In this document: positions 18,930 to 28,461 of the stretch, piece by piece | Layout: each line of letters starts with the position of its first letter | How positions within the stretch are numbered: the first letter of the stretch is position 1 | Assembly (NCBI RefSeq): GCF_022513585.1 | Contig: NZ_JAKWBF010000013.1 | Span: 62,001 to 126,000, forward strand | Length of the DNA: 64,000 nucleotides | From: Gordonia gummivorans | GTDB taxonomy: Bacteria > Actinomycetota > Actinomycetes > Mycobacteriales > Mycobacteriaceae | Reading direction: 5' to 3' | Notes under the pieces: model-generated | What the model was told of the DNA's origin: nothing | Databases searched by the model: none | Seen by the model: only the letters and a program-made list of their open reading frames with translations | Program-made: the position numbers and the translations under genes

Positions 18930-19166
18930 CAGCGCCTCCGATACAGGGCGACGCCCGCAAGTCGCCACTGGGTGTATTGCTCCAGTGTGCTGGGTCGCAC
19001 CGACAATTCACGCATCCCGTCCCCCGATCGGTGGACATCGACATCACCCGGTACATCCACCACCCGGCGGAATGTCACCGACCCCGCTGAGCGGCAGAGT
19101 CATTGGTGTCAGAAACAACCCGCCCAGCCCAACCAGGACCGGACGACAAACTCTTCAGGAGACACC

Positions 19167-19637
19167 ATGACCATCTCGAAGAACGTCAAGACCCGCACCG
19201 CCGCCGCCATCGCTGGGCTCGGCATCGCCGGAGCACTCGCCGTCGGCGGCGCCGGACTCGCCAACGCCGGCACCCTGCCCGTCACCCACCCCGGCGAACC
19301 CACCGTCGCCATGACCCTGACCAATCACACCAACAAGACCGAATGGCTCGCCTCGGCCACCCCCGGCAGCGGCCACTGGGTCCAAGCACCCACACGCTCA
19401 CTGGCACCCGGAGCATCCGAGACCATCGTCAGCGTCGCGCCGAACACCAGCTACGAGACCGTGTTCGTCAACTACCGGATCGGCGCCTTCGGCCCCACCG
19501 CCACCTACAACCTCGAAAACGTCCGCGGCAACGTCAACACCAACATGACCGGCACCTCCGGCGGCCACTACTTCATCAACGCACCCCACATCGCCACCGG
19601 CTACCCCAACGTCAACGTCAGCTACGACCTCTGGTGA
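19167..19637 (+). CDS. Secreted protein, unknown function
   Basis: 156 residues. Signal peptide MTISKNVKTRTAAAIAGLGI ... GLANAG with cleavage near residue 35. The mature 120 residues are rich in Thr, Asn and Gly and predicted all-beta (AMTLTNHTNKTEWLASATPG, YETVFVNYRIGAFGPTATYN, GYPNVNVSYDLW), faintly reminiscent of aegerolysin or crystal-protein ET79-like folds, which I do not claim. CAGGAG precedes ATG 19167. Confidence 0.72.
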   Translation: MTISKNVKTRTAAAIAGLGIAGALAVGGAGLANAGTLPVTHPGEPTVAMTLTNHTNKTEWLASATPGSGHWVQAPTRSLAPGASETIVSVAPNTSYETVFVNYRIGAFGPTATYNLENVRGNVNTNMTGTSGGHYFINAPHIATGYPNVNVSYDLW

Positions 19638-19673
19638 CCCTCGCCGTGAGATCCTGATCCGAATGGAGGCTCG

Positions 19674-21080
19674 ATGAACACCTTGCCCGGTCAACGACGC
19701 ACCCCCGGCGTCGTTGACCGGGCTGCTCGTCGTGAGCGGCTGTTGATCGCGGCATTGACCTCGACCATGGTGCTGCTGGTGCTCGACTCGAGCATCGTCG
19801 GCGTGATGCTCCCCAGCATGACCCGCGATCTCGATCTGTCGGGATCGCAAGGGGCGTGGCTGGTTTCGGTGTATCTGCTGACCCTGGCCGTGTTCCTGCC
19901 GCTCGGCGGGCGCCTGTCCGACGCGTATGGGCCGGTCAACCTCTTTCGCGCCGGCATGACGGGATTCATCCTGTCCTCGTTGGGAATTGCGCTGATTCCG
20001 CACTTCGCCGGTGTCGTGGGATGTCGGGCGATCGCCGGTATCTCCGCCGCGATGCTCATGCCGTCGACACTCAGCCTGCTCACCCAGGCCATTCGCGAAG
20101 ATCGGCGGGCCGGTGCGATGGCCATCTATACCGGTGTCGGACAAGGGTTTGCGCTCATCGGACCCGCAGTGGGTGGCATCTGCGCGCAATTCCTCGGCTG
20201 GCAATGGGGTTTCCTGATCAACGTGCCGGTCGGCCTCGCCGGCATTGTCCTCATCGCGCTCGTGCGGCCAGAGAACACTCGACATCCGGTGCGCTCGTGG
20301 GATCTGCTGGGTGTGGTCCTCGTCGTCGGCGGGCTGTCCGCCATCATGACCGCGCTGCTGCAAGCGCCCGAGTGGGGATGGTCGTCGCCTATGTTCCTCA
20401 CGGTGGTCGCAGTCGGTATTGCCCTGACAGTCGGATTCGTCGTCCACGCCCGACGCGCCGACGATCCGATCCTCGATATCGGATTGTTTGCCAATCGCCA
20501 GTTCGCCACCAACACGGCAGCACTCGCCGCGCTCGGGTTCGCCATGACGGTGGCGACCATCTACGGCGCCACGGCATTGCAGGACGCACTGCACTTGAGC
20601 CCCGCCGAGGCCGGTATCAGTCTGTTGCCGTTGGTCATTCCTCTGTTGATCACCACCCGAACCGTCGGTGCGCGATACGAGACGCTTGGTTTACGCCGTG
20701 TCGTCGTCGGCGGCAGCCTCACACTGGCAGCCGGGTTGTCCATCGGCGCAATCGGTTTCGGTCTGTCGTCGTTGATCGTGGTGTGCGCCGGCATGCTGCT
20801 TGCCGGCTCGGGGATCGGCGCGATCCTCAGCCCGTTGACCGCCGCGACGATCGCGACCGCTCCCGCCGACAAGCGCGGCCAGGCGTCCGGATTGATGACG
20901 ACGTGCCGTCAGATGGGCGGCGTGATCGGGATCGCGGTGTTCTCGGCGGTGATCGTCGACGTCCACGGGACCACCGCCACCGCCATCGGTTTCGCGATCA
21001 CCGCCGTGGTGATGGCGGCTGCGGCTGTAGCGGCATACCGTGGGCTCGCCGAAGACGGGGCGAGCGAAGCGCCGGGGTAG
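19674..21080 (+). CDS. MFS transporter, DHA2 type
   Basis: 468 residues, about 14 transmembrane helices. Helix 1 has LVLDSSIVGVMLPSM, loop 2-3 GGRLSDAYGPVNLFR, helix 5 GPAVGGICAQFLGWQWGFLI (antiporter motif C type). Probable drug exporter. ATG 19674 follows GGAGGCTCG. Close to a CPBP protease gene downstream; no regulator beside it. Confidence 0.92.
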   Translation: MNTLPGQRRTPGVVDRAARRERLLIAALTSTMVLLVLDSSIVGVMLPSMTRDLDLSGSQGAWLVSVYLLTLAVFLPLGGRLSDAYGPVNLFRAGMTGFILSSLGIALIPHFAGVVGCRAIAGISAAMLMPSTLSLLTQAIREDRRAGAMAIYTGVGQGFALIGPAVGGICAQFLGWQWGFLINVPVGLAGIVLIALVRPENTRHPVRSWDLLGVVLVVGGLSAIMTALLQAPEWGWSSPMFLTVVAVGIALTVGFVVHARRADDPILDIGLFANRQFATNTAALAALGFAMTVATIYGATALQDALHLSPAEAGISLLPLVIPLLITTRTVGARYETLGLRRVVVGGSLTLAAGLSIGAIGFGLSSLIVVCAGMLLAGSGIGAILSPLTAATIATAPADKRGQASGLMTTCRQMGGVIGIAVFSAVIVDVHGTTATAIGFAITAVVMAAAAVAAYRGLAEDGASEAPG

Positions 21081-21157
21081 ACAACTCGGGACGTTCGACG
21101 GTAGGCGGCAGCGACGCTCGCACCTAACGTAGGAGGTGCGAGCGTCGGAGGTGTGAC

Positions 21158-21982
21158 ATGCGCAGCGACACCCGAACGTGGTGGCAGCATCTGCGGTCGG
21201 GGCTACCCGCTCGGACCCTTCAATTCTTCGGACTCGCATACCTATTGACCTGGGTGTTCTGGATTGCCATGCTCTTCGCGCCCGACAGCCTGCAATTCCT
21301 GCACTACGTGGGCACCCTCGGGCCGTTGGCCGCGGCGTTCGTGATGCGCTACCGCGACGGCGGACGCACGGCAGTTCGGGAGTTGGGTGCACAGATGGTG
21401 CGCTGGCGGGTACCCGCCCGGTGGGTGGTGTTCGCGATAGGGTTCCCGCTCGTCCTGTTCGGCGTCGGCGCACTGGTGTCGGCGGCGCTCGGGTCCCCGG
21501 TCGAGTGGTCGGAGTTCCTCGGATCGAAGGAGTTCGCGAACGTCGGGCTGATGCTGATTCCGATCGAGATCATCTTCTTCGGATTCGGTGAGGAGACCGG
21601 CTGGCGTGGGTACGCCATCCCCTCGCTCGAGGCCGACGGCTGGTCGTCGTATGGCGCGACAACGATTTTCGCGTTCTTCTGGGCAGGCTGGCACCTGCCG
21701 CTCTTCTTCTACTCCTACGGTTTGCAGACGTTGGGGCTGTTGATGATTCCCGGCTGGATCATCAGCATCCTGTTGGGCGCGTACTTGACGACGTTCCTCT
21801 TCAACAGCGCACGCGCAAGCATCCTCGTAATCGCGGTCTTCCACGGGATGGTCGACATCGTCTCAATCTCGCGGGCCGCCACCGACACGACGTTGTTGGT
21901 GGTGAACGCCGGCCTCATCGCAGCGGCGGTGTTCGTCGTGATCCGCTACGCGCCGTCACTACGCGCGGCGACGCACGACTGA
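21158..21982 (+). CDS. CPBP-family intramembrane metalloprotease
   Basis: 274 residues with seven or eight membrane helices. Diagnostic motifs are EETGWRGYAIP (EExxxR), FFWAGWHLPLFF (FxxxH) and AVFHGMVD near the C-terminus. Relatives are Abi/CAAX protease-like enzymes and bacteriocin-immunity proteins; the true substrate is unknown. ATG 21158 follows GGAGGTGTGAC. In the same orientation as the MFS gene, 77 bp downstream. Confidence 0.9.
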   Translation: MRSDTRTWWQHLRSGLPARTLQFFGLAYLLTWVFWIAMLFAPDSLQFLHYVGTLGPLAAAFVMRYRDGGRTAVRELGAQMVRWRVPARWVVFAIGFPLVLFGVGALVSAALGSPVEWSEFLGSKEFANVGLMLIPIEIIFFGFGEETGWRGYAIPSLEADGWSSYGATTIFAFFWAGWHLPLFFYSYGLQTLGLLMIPGWIISILLGAYLTTFLFNSARASILVIAVFHGMVDIVSISRAATDTTLLVVNAGLIAAAVFVVIRYAPSLRAATHD

Positions 21983-21989
21983 CGGATCA

Positions 21990-22346
21990 TCATCGACGCG
22001 CGATGGTGCTCGGTCCCGATCCGATCTGCACCGGCGGCAGTGCACGGATCACTGCCATGAGCGGCCCGCAGTAGATGGCGGTCGACATGCAGACGAACCG
22101 GCCGGTCTTGTCGTAGTTCCACGCGTCGCCGTGGAATGACCAGGTCAGACCGTCCCTCGACGGCGACATCGGACACTGCGACTTCGCCTTGCCCTTGCAC
22201 GGCCCTTCGATGTGCCAGGGGCCGACAGGGTAGGCGTCGGCCGATCCCGCCGCAACGAAGCCACCTGAGACGACGGCACCCGCGAGCATCGCTGCGGCGA
22301 CTCCGCGACGCAACCAGTTGGTCCTTGCGACGTTCGTGGTCGTCAT
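21990..22346 (-). CDS. Small secreted protein, unknown function
   Basis: 118 residues. Basic N-region and hydrophobic signal (RTNWLRRGVAAAMLAGAVVS) ending near ADAYP. Mature part has four Cys in GPCKGKAKSQCP and VCMSTAIYCGP, with an aromatic WSFHGDAWNYDK stretch, suggesting a compact disulfide-bonded domain. The frame extends to 22652, but ATG 22346 with GAGGCGGACAG gives the signal peptide at the terminus. Not recognised. Confidence 0.7.
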   Translation of the reverse strand: MTTTNVARTNWLRRGVAAAMLAGAVVSGGFVAAGSADAYPVGPWHIEGPCKGKAKSQCPMSPSRDGLTWSFHGDAWNYDKTGRFVCMSTAIYCGPLMAVIRALPPVQIGSGPSTIARR

Positions 22347-22428
22347 CTGTCCGCCTCTCGGTCGTGAGGGCACCACAGTGTGACCCTTCCACTCACTATC
22401 GCGGACTTCGACGTCCGTCGTTACGAGT

Positions 22429-24015
22429 TCAGAAGGGTGGTGGGCCTGCGGCGCGGTCGCGTTCGTCGCGGTCGCGTCGGTTGCGGTTCCTTTCTGCCCG
22501 GCGTCGGGCGTGTTTGTCTGCCACCCGACCACGACGAGGGCGGGTGGTGGCAATATCGTTGCGCGCGTTACCAGTCGGTGGGCCTTGAGCGGGCGCGACA
22601 AACCGGATACGACGCAACCCCGGGAACAGGTCCTCATTGGTTTCGGCCTCACCCGGCAGTATCAGCCCCTCCGGAGTCGTGTACTCCGTGCTCAGGCGCC
22701 CATCACAGTCGCGCCACTGATCATCCACCCACTCCCCGAACGTCTTCAACAAGTGTCCGGGACGGCACTTGATGTTCATACCGTCAGCCGTGGTCTGCCC
22801 ACCACGTTCCGGGTGATCGTGATCGAACTCGGCGACATGATCACCATCGCCCTGCCACGCCGACGTCACACAACCCGGATCCACGCAATACCCATCCCGA
22901 ATCCGCAGAAACGTGTCCAACGCGGCCGAGGGCCGATGCGCATCCGCAGGTTGGTGCGCCGGCAACGTGAACGACCCATCCGAATTCACGACCGCCTGCG
23001 GCCCGATCACCGGTTTCACAATGGAGTCCTTACGCGCGGCGATATCGCGCACATGCTCACCACTGATGAGCCCGTGACCTTCCACGAACGCCGGGTTGTC
23101 CGCGGTGCCGGCCAGCGTCGCCTCATCACACACCACATGCACCATGATCGCCGTCGACGGTGTCAGTGCCGTTGACGCCGAGATGGTCGCCGGGTCCGGG
23201 ATCTGGGCGTCACACTCCTCACGCCCGCAGTCACACTCGAACACGGTGCCCGACAACAGGGCGAACATCGCGTCCGAGCGCCGCTGCTGAACAGTGCGCG
23301 GGTCACTACTGCACACCGCTTTCGCCAACCCGGCCACCCGCGCCGCAGCGACCCGCACATCCTCGGCAGCCCCCACCGCAGTGATCTCCCCGGTCCCGTC
23401 CTCCAACTCGGCCGTCCACACCCCACGTGCATCCAACGCGTCTTTACGGCGCTGACGCACCGCATCCGGGTCATGGCGGTAGACGACGCGGTCGATCATG
23501 TCGCGCATCCGGGCGCGTGACCACGTACCTTTCCGGGTGCGCAACAACGCAGCGATCTCGGCATCCACCAGAGGTGCCGCCGCCGACTCGTCCAACAGTT
23601 CGGTGCGTGTCACCGCGAGTTGTGCTTGCCAGGGTGCGATGATCCCGTCGCGTAAACAGTCGAACACCTCGGGCAGGCGGTCCCGCAACGACACCGCCTC
23701 ACTGAGTAGTTTCTCCGCGGCACGCTGCCCGATCCCACGGGCGCGGGCGATCCGCGCCGCGCAATCGGCATACCCATCGGTCACGAACCCCGACCCGGAT
23801 GGTTCGACGAGTTTGGCCGCCACATACCGGTCATAGAGCACCGCCGCTGACTGGTACTCGGCATACGCCAACGACGCACGCCCACGATCGATCTCGGCCA
23901 TGCCGAGGAGTAGGTCGTTGGTCGGGGTTTCATCCGGATAGGCCGGGTCGACCCCACCGAGCAACCCGGCAGCAAACTGCTCAGGCCACGGCGACGGCGT
24001 CGACAACACAGACAC
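22429..24015 (-). CDS. DUF222/HNH endonuclease (13E12-repeat family)
   Basis: 528 residues. N-terminal DUF222 helical region, and a C-terminal HNH nuclease: DPGCVTSAWQGDGDHVAEFD, then HPERGGQTTADGMNIKCRPG HLLK. These actinobacterial multicopy proteins are related to the M. tuberculosis 13E12 family and are thought to be mobile or selfish; biochemical role unknown. The frame opens at 24057, but GTG 24015 has GGAAGGGA about seven bases upstream. Codon usage matches the host. Confidence 0.88.
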   Translation of the reverse strand: MSVLSTPSPWPEQFAAGLLGGVDPAYPDETPTNDLLLGMAEIDRGRASLAYAEYQSAAVLYDRYVAAKLVEPSGSGFVTDGYADCAARIARARGIGQRAAEKLLSEAVSLRDRLPEVFDCLRDGIIAPWQAQLAVTRTELLDESAAAPLVDAEIAALLRTRKGTWSRARMRDMIDRVVYRHDPDAVRQRRKDALDARGVWTAELEDGTGEITAVGAAEDVRVAAARVAGLAKAVCSSDPRTVQQRRSDAMFALLSGTVFECDCGREECDAQIPDPATISASTALTPSTAIMVHVVCDEATLAGTADNPAFVEGHGLISGEHVRDIAARKDSIVKPVIGPQAVVNSDGSFTLPAHQPADAHRPSAALDTFLRIRDGYCVDPGCVTSAWQGDGDHVAEFDHDHPERGGQTTADGMNIKCRPGHLLKTFGEWVDDQWRDCDGRLSTEYTTPEGLILPGEAETNEDLFPGLRRIRFVAPAQGPPTGNARNDIATTRPRRGRVADKHARRRAERNRNRRDRDERDRAAGPPPF

Positions 24016-24176
24016 GACAATCCCTTCCGATACGACGAACCAACGGATCGGGACCATCCGCTCAACATGCTCATCATCAAAAGGAATCAGACCGGCAACC
24101 CGGTCTCAGTCATCAACTACCCAGTCATCACATCCCGTGTACAAACCACGCTAAACCATGCCACCGACAAAACTCG

Positions 24177-24335
24177 TCAGCCCTGGTCAGCGCCCTTCAT
24201 GCCGGCGTTCCGGAGCAACGTCGGGCAGTGCGCATTCACGAGGAGCAGGTCGGGTTCGTGCGCTGCCCACAGTTCCGCAAGTCGATCGTGGTTGTCGCGC
24301 ACCCGCTTCCAATCCTGAGCGATCACACGCTCCAT
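24177..24335 (-). pseudogene. Short frame, possible C-terminal fragment of an MBL-fold hydrolase
   Basis: ATG 24335 opens 52 codons encoding MERVIAQDWKRVRDNHDRLA ... DLLLVNAHCPTLLRNAG. Composition looks truly coding and is open upstream until repeat A begins. It resembles the end of metallo-beta-lactamase-fold hydrolases, where the final His-containing motif is followed by a helix; only memory supports this. Probably the remnant of a gene whose 5' part was lost at the repeat. The rest of 24058-24561 is repeat A. Confidence 0.35.
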
Positions 24336-24360
24336 CAGCGTGAGTGCTCCGGTACATGCC

Positions 24361-24542
24361 CGCTCCCTGAGCCTGGATCCGTGGAAGGCAGAGCTGGGCC
24401 CGAAATTCCGCTGCCTGAGGTGCGACGAGCGCTAGCGAGGAGCCTCGAAGGCCTGGTGACCGTCGCTACTTGGTCGCCGAATTGCCCTGTCTCACCAGCC
24501 CTTCGAGGCTCTCGGCTAGCGCCTCGCGCACCTCAGGGAGCG
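24361..24542. repeat. REP-like repeat A, inverted pair
   Basis: Left arm 24411-24452 (CTGCCTGAGGTGCGACGAGC, GCTAGCGAGGAGCCTCGAAG) and right arm 24498-24542 (GCCCTTCGAGGCTCTCGGCT ... CGCACCTCAGGGAGCG) face each other around a 45-nt centre. An extra CGCTCCCTGAG half lies at 24361-24371. Confidence 0.8.
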
Positions 24543-24561
24543 AGAGGTGGTGGACCTCCAA

Positions 24562-26888
24562 CTACCTTCCGCCCCCCGCCAGCGGCGCGATCCGCACCCT
24601 CAGGCTCTTCATCAACGGCTGATCACTTTGGGCGCTGAAGTCGGCAGGCTCGATCAGCACGTTCATCTCTGGCATGTACCCAGCCGCGCTGCCCGACGGG
24701 ATCTTGTACTCGACGGCCCGGAAGCCGTCGAGCTTCCTACGACTGCCATCCTTGGAGATCGCCTCGATGGCGACCCGATCCCATTCGGCGAGGCCGCGCG
24801 CGGACATGTCGTCGGGGTTCATGAAGACAAGTGTGCGAAGGTTCTTCACCCCTCGGTAACGGTCGTCGTCGGAGTAGATGGTGGTGTTCCACTGATCCTG
24901 CGAACGGAAGGTCTGCAGCACCAGCACATCCGACTCGGCCGGCACCTCATCGTGCAACGCGGACAGGCAGAACTCCGCTTTGCCACTGTCGGTCAGGAAG
25001 GTTCGGTCGCGCGCAGGCTGCAGTACACGGAAACCCATGGGCTGACGAACTTTTCGGTTGTAGTCGATTAGCCCCGGAATCACCACACCCATCGCGTCGC
25101 GAATGTGGTCGTAGTCGGCGACCAGCCAGTCCCATCGCATCGTGGATTCCGGCAGTGCGGCTTTCGCCATGCCTGCGATGATGGCGTGCTCCGACCGTAG
25201 GTTCGACGATGCCGGTTTGCGTGTGCCCTTGGAGAGCTGGACCATGCTCATCGCATCCTCGCAGCTGACCGATTGCGACCCGCTCTGTTGGACGTCGTCC
25301 TCGGTCCGGCCAAGGCAGGGAAGGATCAGCGCGTCTTTGCCGTGCGCGAGGTGGCTGCGATTCAGCTTGGTGCTGACCTGGACGGTCAGATCACATTGCG
25401 CGAGTCCATGTTCGGTGTATTCGGGATCGGGTGTGGCGCGGGCGAAGTTTCCGCCCATCCCGACAAAGACCTTCACATTGCCCTCGTCGAGTGCCTTCAA
25501 GGTGGCGACGGTGTCGAGTCCCCACTCGCGCGGGGGTTCGAAGTCGAAGCACTCGCCGAGCCGGTCGAGAAAGTCGGCCTTGGGCCGGTGATCGATTCCG
25601 CACGTGCGGTTGCCCTGCACGTTGCTGTGGCCGCGTACCGGCGACGGCCCGGCGCCGTCGCGTCCGACGTTGCCGCGAACATCAACAGGTTGACCACCTC
25701 GCGGGCCGTATCGACGCCGTGTTCCTGCTGACTCACGCCCAGACACCAGCTGATGATGGCGCTTTCAGCTGTCATGTAGATGTCGGCGGCACGTCGGATG
25801 TCGTTCTCCGACAAACCCGATTGCCGTTCCAACTCAGCCCAACCAGTCGCAAGAACCACCTCCCGGTACGACTCGTATCCGCGAGTGTGGTGCTCGATGA
25901 AATCGATGTCGAGCAGTTCGGGACGATCGAGTGCCGCCTCGAACAACGCCTTGGCCATGCCACTCAGCAGTGCCTGGTCGCCGGCCGGTCGCACCTGTAG
26001 GTTGAGAGTGCTTGTGGGAGTGGACTTGAAGCGCGCCATCTCCAGAATCTCGTGCGGCACGATCGTGCGCGTGCCGCCGACCTCGGAGAAGGTGTTGACG
26101 TGCACGATCTGCGCACCACGACGATGGGCGTCGGCCAATGTCGTCAGCATGCGCGGCGCATTGGATGCGACGTTGACGCCGAGCACGAAGATGGCGTCGG
26201 CCTGCTCCCAGTCCGCGAGGTCAGCGGTACCGACACCTGTGCCCAACGAGGCCTGCAGTGCCCGACCGGACGCCTCGTGGCACATGTTGGAACAGTCGGG
26301 GAGATTGTTGGTGCCGAACTCGCGTGCCATCAGTTGATACAGGAACGTCGCCTCATTGCTCAGACGGCCCGACGTGTAGAAACTCGCAGCGTCGGGCGTA
26401 TCGAGTGCGCGCAGATGCCGGCCGACGAGCTCGAACGCGTCGTCCCAGCCGATCGGCACGTAGTGATCGGTCGCGGCGTCGTAGACCATGGGATCGGTGA
26501 GGCGCCCCTGGTCTTCCAGGGCGAAATCCGACCATCCGCGTAACTCCGAAACAGTGTGGGCAGCAAAGAACTCCGGCATCGTACGTTTGCCGGTCATCTC
26601 CCAGGTGACGTGCTTGATCCCGTTCTCACAGATGTCGAGAGTGACGCCGGGATCGTCGGGCCATGCGCAGCCCGGGCAGTCGAAACCCGTTGTCGGATGA
26701 TTCATCTTGAACATCGCCCGGGTACCGCGACCGGCTTCCCGCTCGCGTGTCAGGACCTTCATCACCGACATGGCGGCACCCCAACCGGCAGCGGGATGGT
26801 GATAGTCGCTCTGGGAATAGGGCTTCTCGTCGTTGGGGCCGTAGCCGGCCTGGCCGCTCGGATGGTCGCTGACGTCACGGTCGCTCAT
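24562..26888 (-). pseudogene. FdhF/YdeP-like molybdopterin oxidoreductase, single-base frameshift
   Basis: Cytoplasmic molybdopterin-bis-guanine dinucleotide enzyme of the YdeP/formate-dehydrogenase-alpha-like group, normally about 770 residues. N-terminal frame (start ATG 26888 with GGAGCG) has FDCPGCAWPDDPG, SFYTSGRLSNEATFLYQL, NLPDCSNMCHEASG and CLGVSQQEHGVDTAREVVNL. It slips after NLLMF near 25677. The continuing frame resumes RGNVGRDGAGPSPVRGHSNV, FVGMGGNFARATPDPEYTEH, LILPCLGRTE and a C-terminal cofactor domain ending 24562. Loss of one base in ATG-TTn-CGC explains it exactly. No Fe-S Cys cluster motif precedes the domain, as in YdeP. Electron partner unknown. Confidence 0.9.
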
Positions 26889-26960
26889 CGCTGCGCTCCT
26901 ACTCCCCGACGGAGTTGCACTTGCTCCTTCCACGGTAGACCTCGTGGTGGAGAGTCACCC

Positions 26961-26995
26961 GGCCTTCGAGGCTCCTCGCTGCGCTCGTCGCACCT
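26961..26995 (-). repeat. Repeat A, left part of a copy split by the IS element
   Basis: GGCCTTCGAGGCTCCTCGCT and GCGCTCGTCGCACCT, ending at the CT that other copies follow with CAGGGAGCGG. The missing part, CTCAGGCAGCGG, is at 28718-28729 on the far side of the IS. Confidence 0.8.
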
Positions 26996-27024
26996 AGTAA
27001 TGGGTTGAGGGATTGGAAGCCAGC

Positions 27025-27087
27025 GACATCCTCCTGTTTTGGTTGATGTCGGGCTTGGTGTCCCAGAACCAAAACTAGGAGGATGTC
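27025..27087 (+). promoter_or_regulatory. Leader hairpin masking the transposase ribosome site
   Basis: GACATCCTCCTGTTTTGGTT (27025-27044) pairs with the complementary 27067-27087 segment, which contains AACCAAAAC, one extra T, then AGGAGGATGTC. The Shine-Dalgarno AGGAGG is fully within the stem and is matched by the upstream CCTCCT, so translation should be low until the hairpin opens. Confidence 0.7.
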
Positions 27088-27088
27088 A

Positions 27089-28435
27089 GTGTCTAATCGT
27101 AGTCGGTTGAGTCGTGGTGACAACCGCCGTAATGCCCGGATCAAGCGGTTACGTGAGATCGTGCCTCACGACAACGCGGTGATCGGGTTGGATTTGGCCA
27201 GCGCCAAGCAGGTGGTCGTGGTCACCGACCATGATTCGCGGGTGCTGGCCCGGCGCACGTACCGGTGCTCACCGGGCGAGTTGGGGCAGGCGTTGCAGTG
27301 GGCGCGCGCCGCAGCGACCACGGCCGGGTTCACGGGGGTGACGTTGGCGTGCGAGCCGACTGGTCACCGCTGGCGGGTGGTGGGCGAGCTGGCAGCCGAG
27401 GCCGGGATCGCGATGGTGTGTGTGCAGCCGATGCTGGTGGCCCGGGCCCGTGAGGCCGAGGACTTCACCCGCGACAAGTCTGATGACAAAGACGCCATGT
27501 TGATCGCCCGGCTGGCCTGTCACCTGCACGTGTATGTGCCCGAGGTGCTGTCCCCGGTGTGGGCGCGGTTGCGGCATTTGGGGGCGCGCCGGGTCGAGCA
27601 GATCACCCGCCGCAGCGCGGCCCGCCAGCAGGTGCGGGACCTGTTGGAATGTGTGTGGCCACAGGTATTGGATTGCGCGAGCAAACCTTTCGATGCCGCG
27701 ACCTGGCTGGCCGCGATGCGGGTGGCCGGCTGTGACCCCGAACAGGTCCGCGGGCACGCCACGCTGGAAGCGTTCACCGCCGCGGTCGCCGCCGAACTCC
27801 CCGCCTGGGGTGCGCGGCGGGTGTACCGGCCGATCCTGGCCAAAATCTGGGCGGCCGCCACCGCGCCGGCCGGCCTGCCCGGTCAGCGGGCCGCGGCGAT
27901 CGAACGCGCTGGCTCTGTGCTCGGCGATCTGGTCTACCACGCCGCCGCCTGCACGCAGGTCGAGACCAAGATGACCGCGGTGATCGAGGAGTTGGGCTAC
28001 ACCGCGCTGATCGAGTCGTTTCCCGGGATCTCGGTGGTGGGGGCCGCAGCGATCCTGGCCGAGACCGGGGACCTGACCCGGTTCGATTCCGCGCGGGCGC
28101 TGGTCAAGCATGCCGGGTTGTGCCCGCGGGAGAACGCCTCAGGCACCTATGCCGGCAAGACCACCATCAGCCGCCGGGGCCGACCCAAGCTGCGGCTGGC
28201 GGTGTATCGGGCCGCGTTCGCCGCGACCGCCAACAACGAGGTCTACGCCGCCCGCTACACCCACCTGACAACCCGAAAAGTCAACCCCCTCACCAACAAT
28301 CAAGCCCGCGTCGCGATCGGCGCAGCGCTGCTGCGTCAACTGTTCACAGTGTTGACCACCGGCACCCCGTGGAACCCGACCATCGCTGCCGGCGGCACCA
28401 CCAAACAGGGCACTGCCCAGCAGGAGGCCGCCTAA
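27089..28435 (+). CDS. IS110-family transposase (DEDD/serine recombinase)
   Basis: 448 residues. N-terminal RuvC-like DEDD domain: Asp in AVIGLDLASAKQVVVV, Glu in LACEPTGHRW and Asp pair in DKSDDKDAMLIARL. C-terminal transposase_20 domain with the HhH-like FPGISVVGAAAILAETG and the Ser-containing NASGTYAGKTTISRRGRPKL region, where the catalytic Ser of IS110 recombinases lies. GTG 27089 has AGGAGG six bases upstream; ATG 27083 is abutted by it and unlikely. Catalyses guided excision and insertion of the element. Intact. Confidence 0.95.
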   Translation: MSNRSRLSRGDNRRNARIKRLREIVPHDNAVIGLDLASAKQVVVVTDHDSRVLARRTYRCSPGELGQALQWARAAATTAGFTGVTLACEPTGHRWRVVGELAAEAGIAMVCVQPMLVARAREAEDFTRDKSDDKDAMLIARLACHLHVYVPEVLSPVWARLRHLGARRVEQITRRSAARQQVRDLLECVWPQVLDCASKPFDAATWLAAMRVAGCDPEQVRGHATLEAFTAAVAAELPAWGARRVYRPILAKIWAAATAPAGLPGQRAAAIERAGSVLGDLVYHAAACTQVETKMTAVIEELGYTALIESFPGISVVGAAAILAETGDLTRFDSARALVKHAGLCPRENASGTYAGKTTISRRGRPKLRLAVYRAAFAATANNEVYAARYTHLTTRKVNPLTNNQARVAIGAALLRQLFTVLTTGTPWNPTIAAGGTTKQGTAQQEAA

Positions 28436-28461
28436 CCTCGCCTAACCTAAACCTTGTTGCC

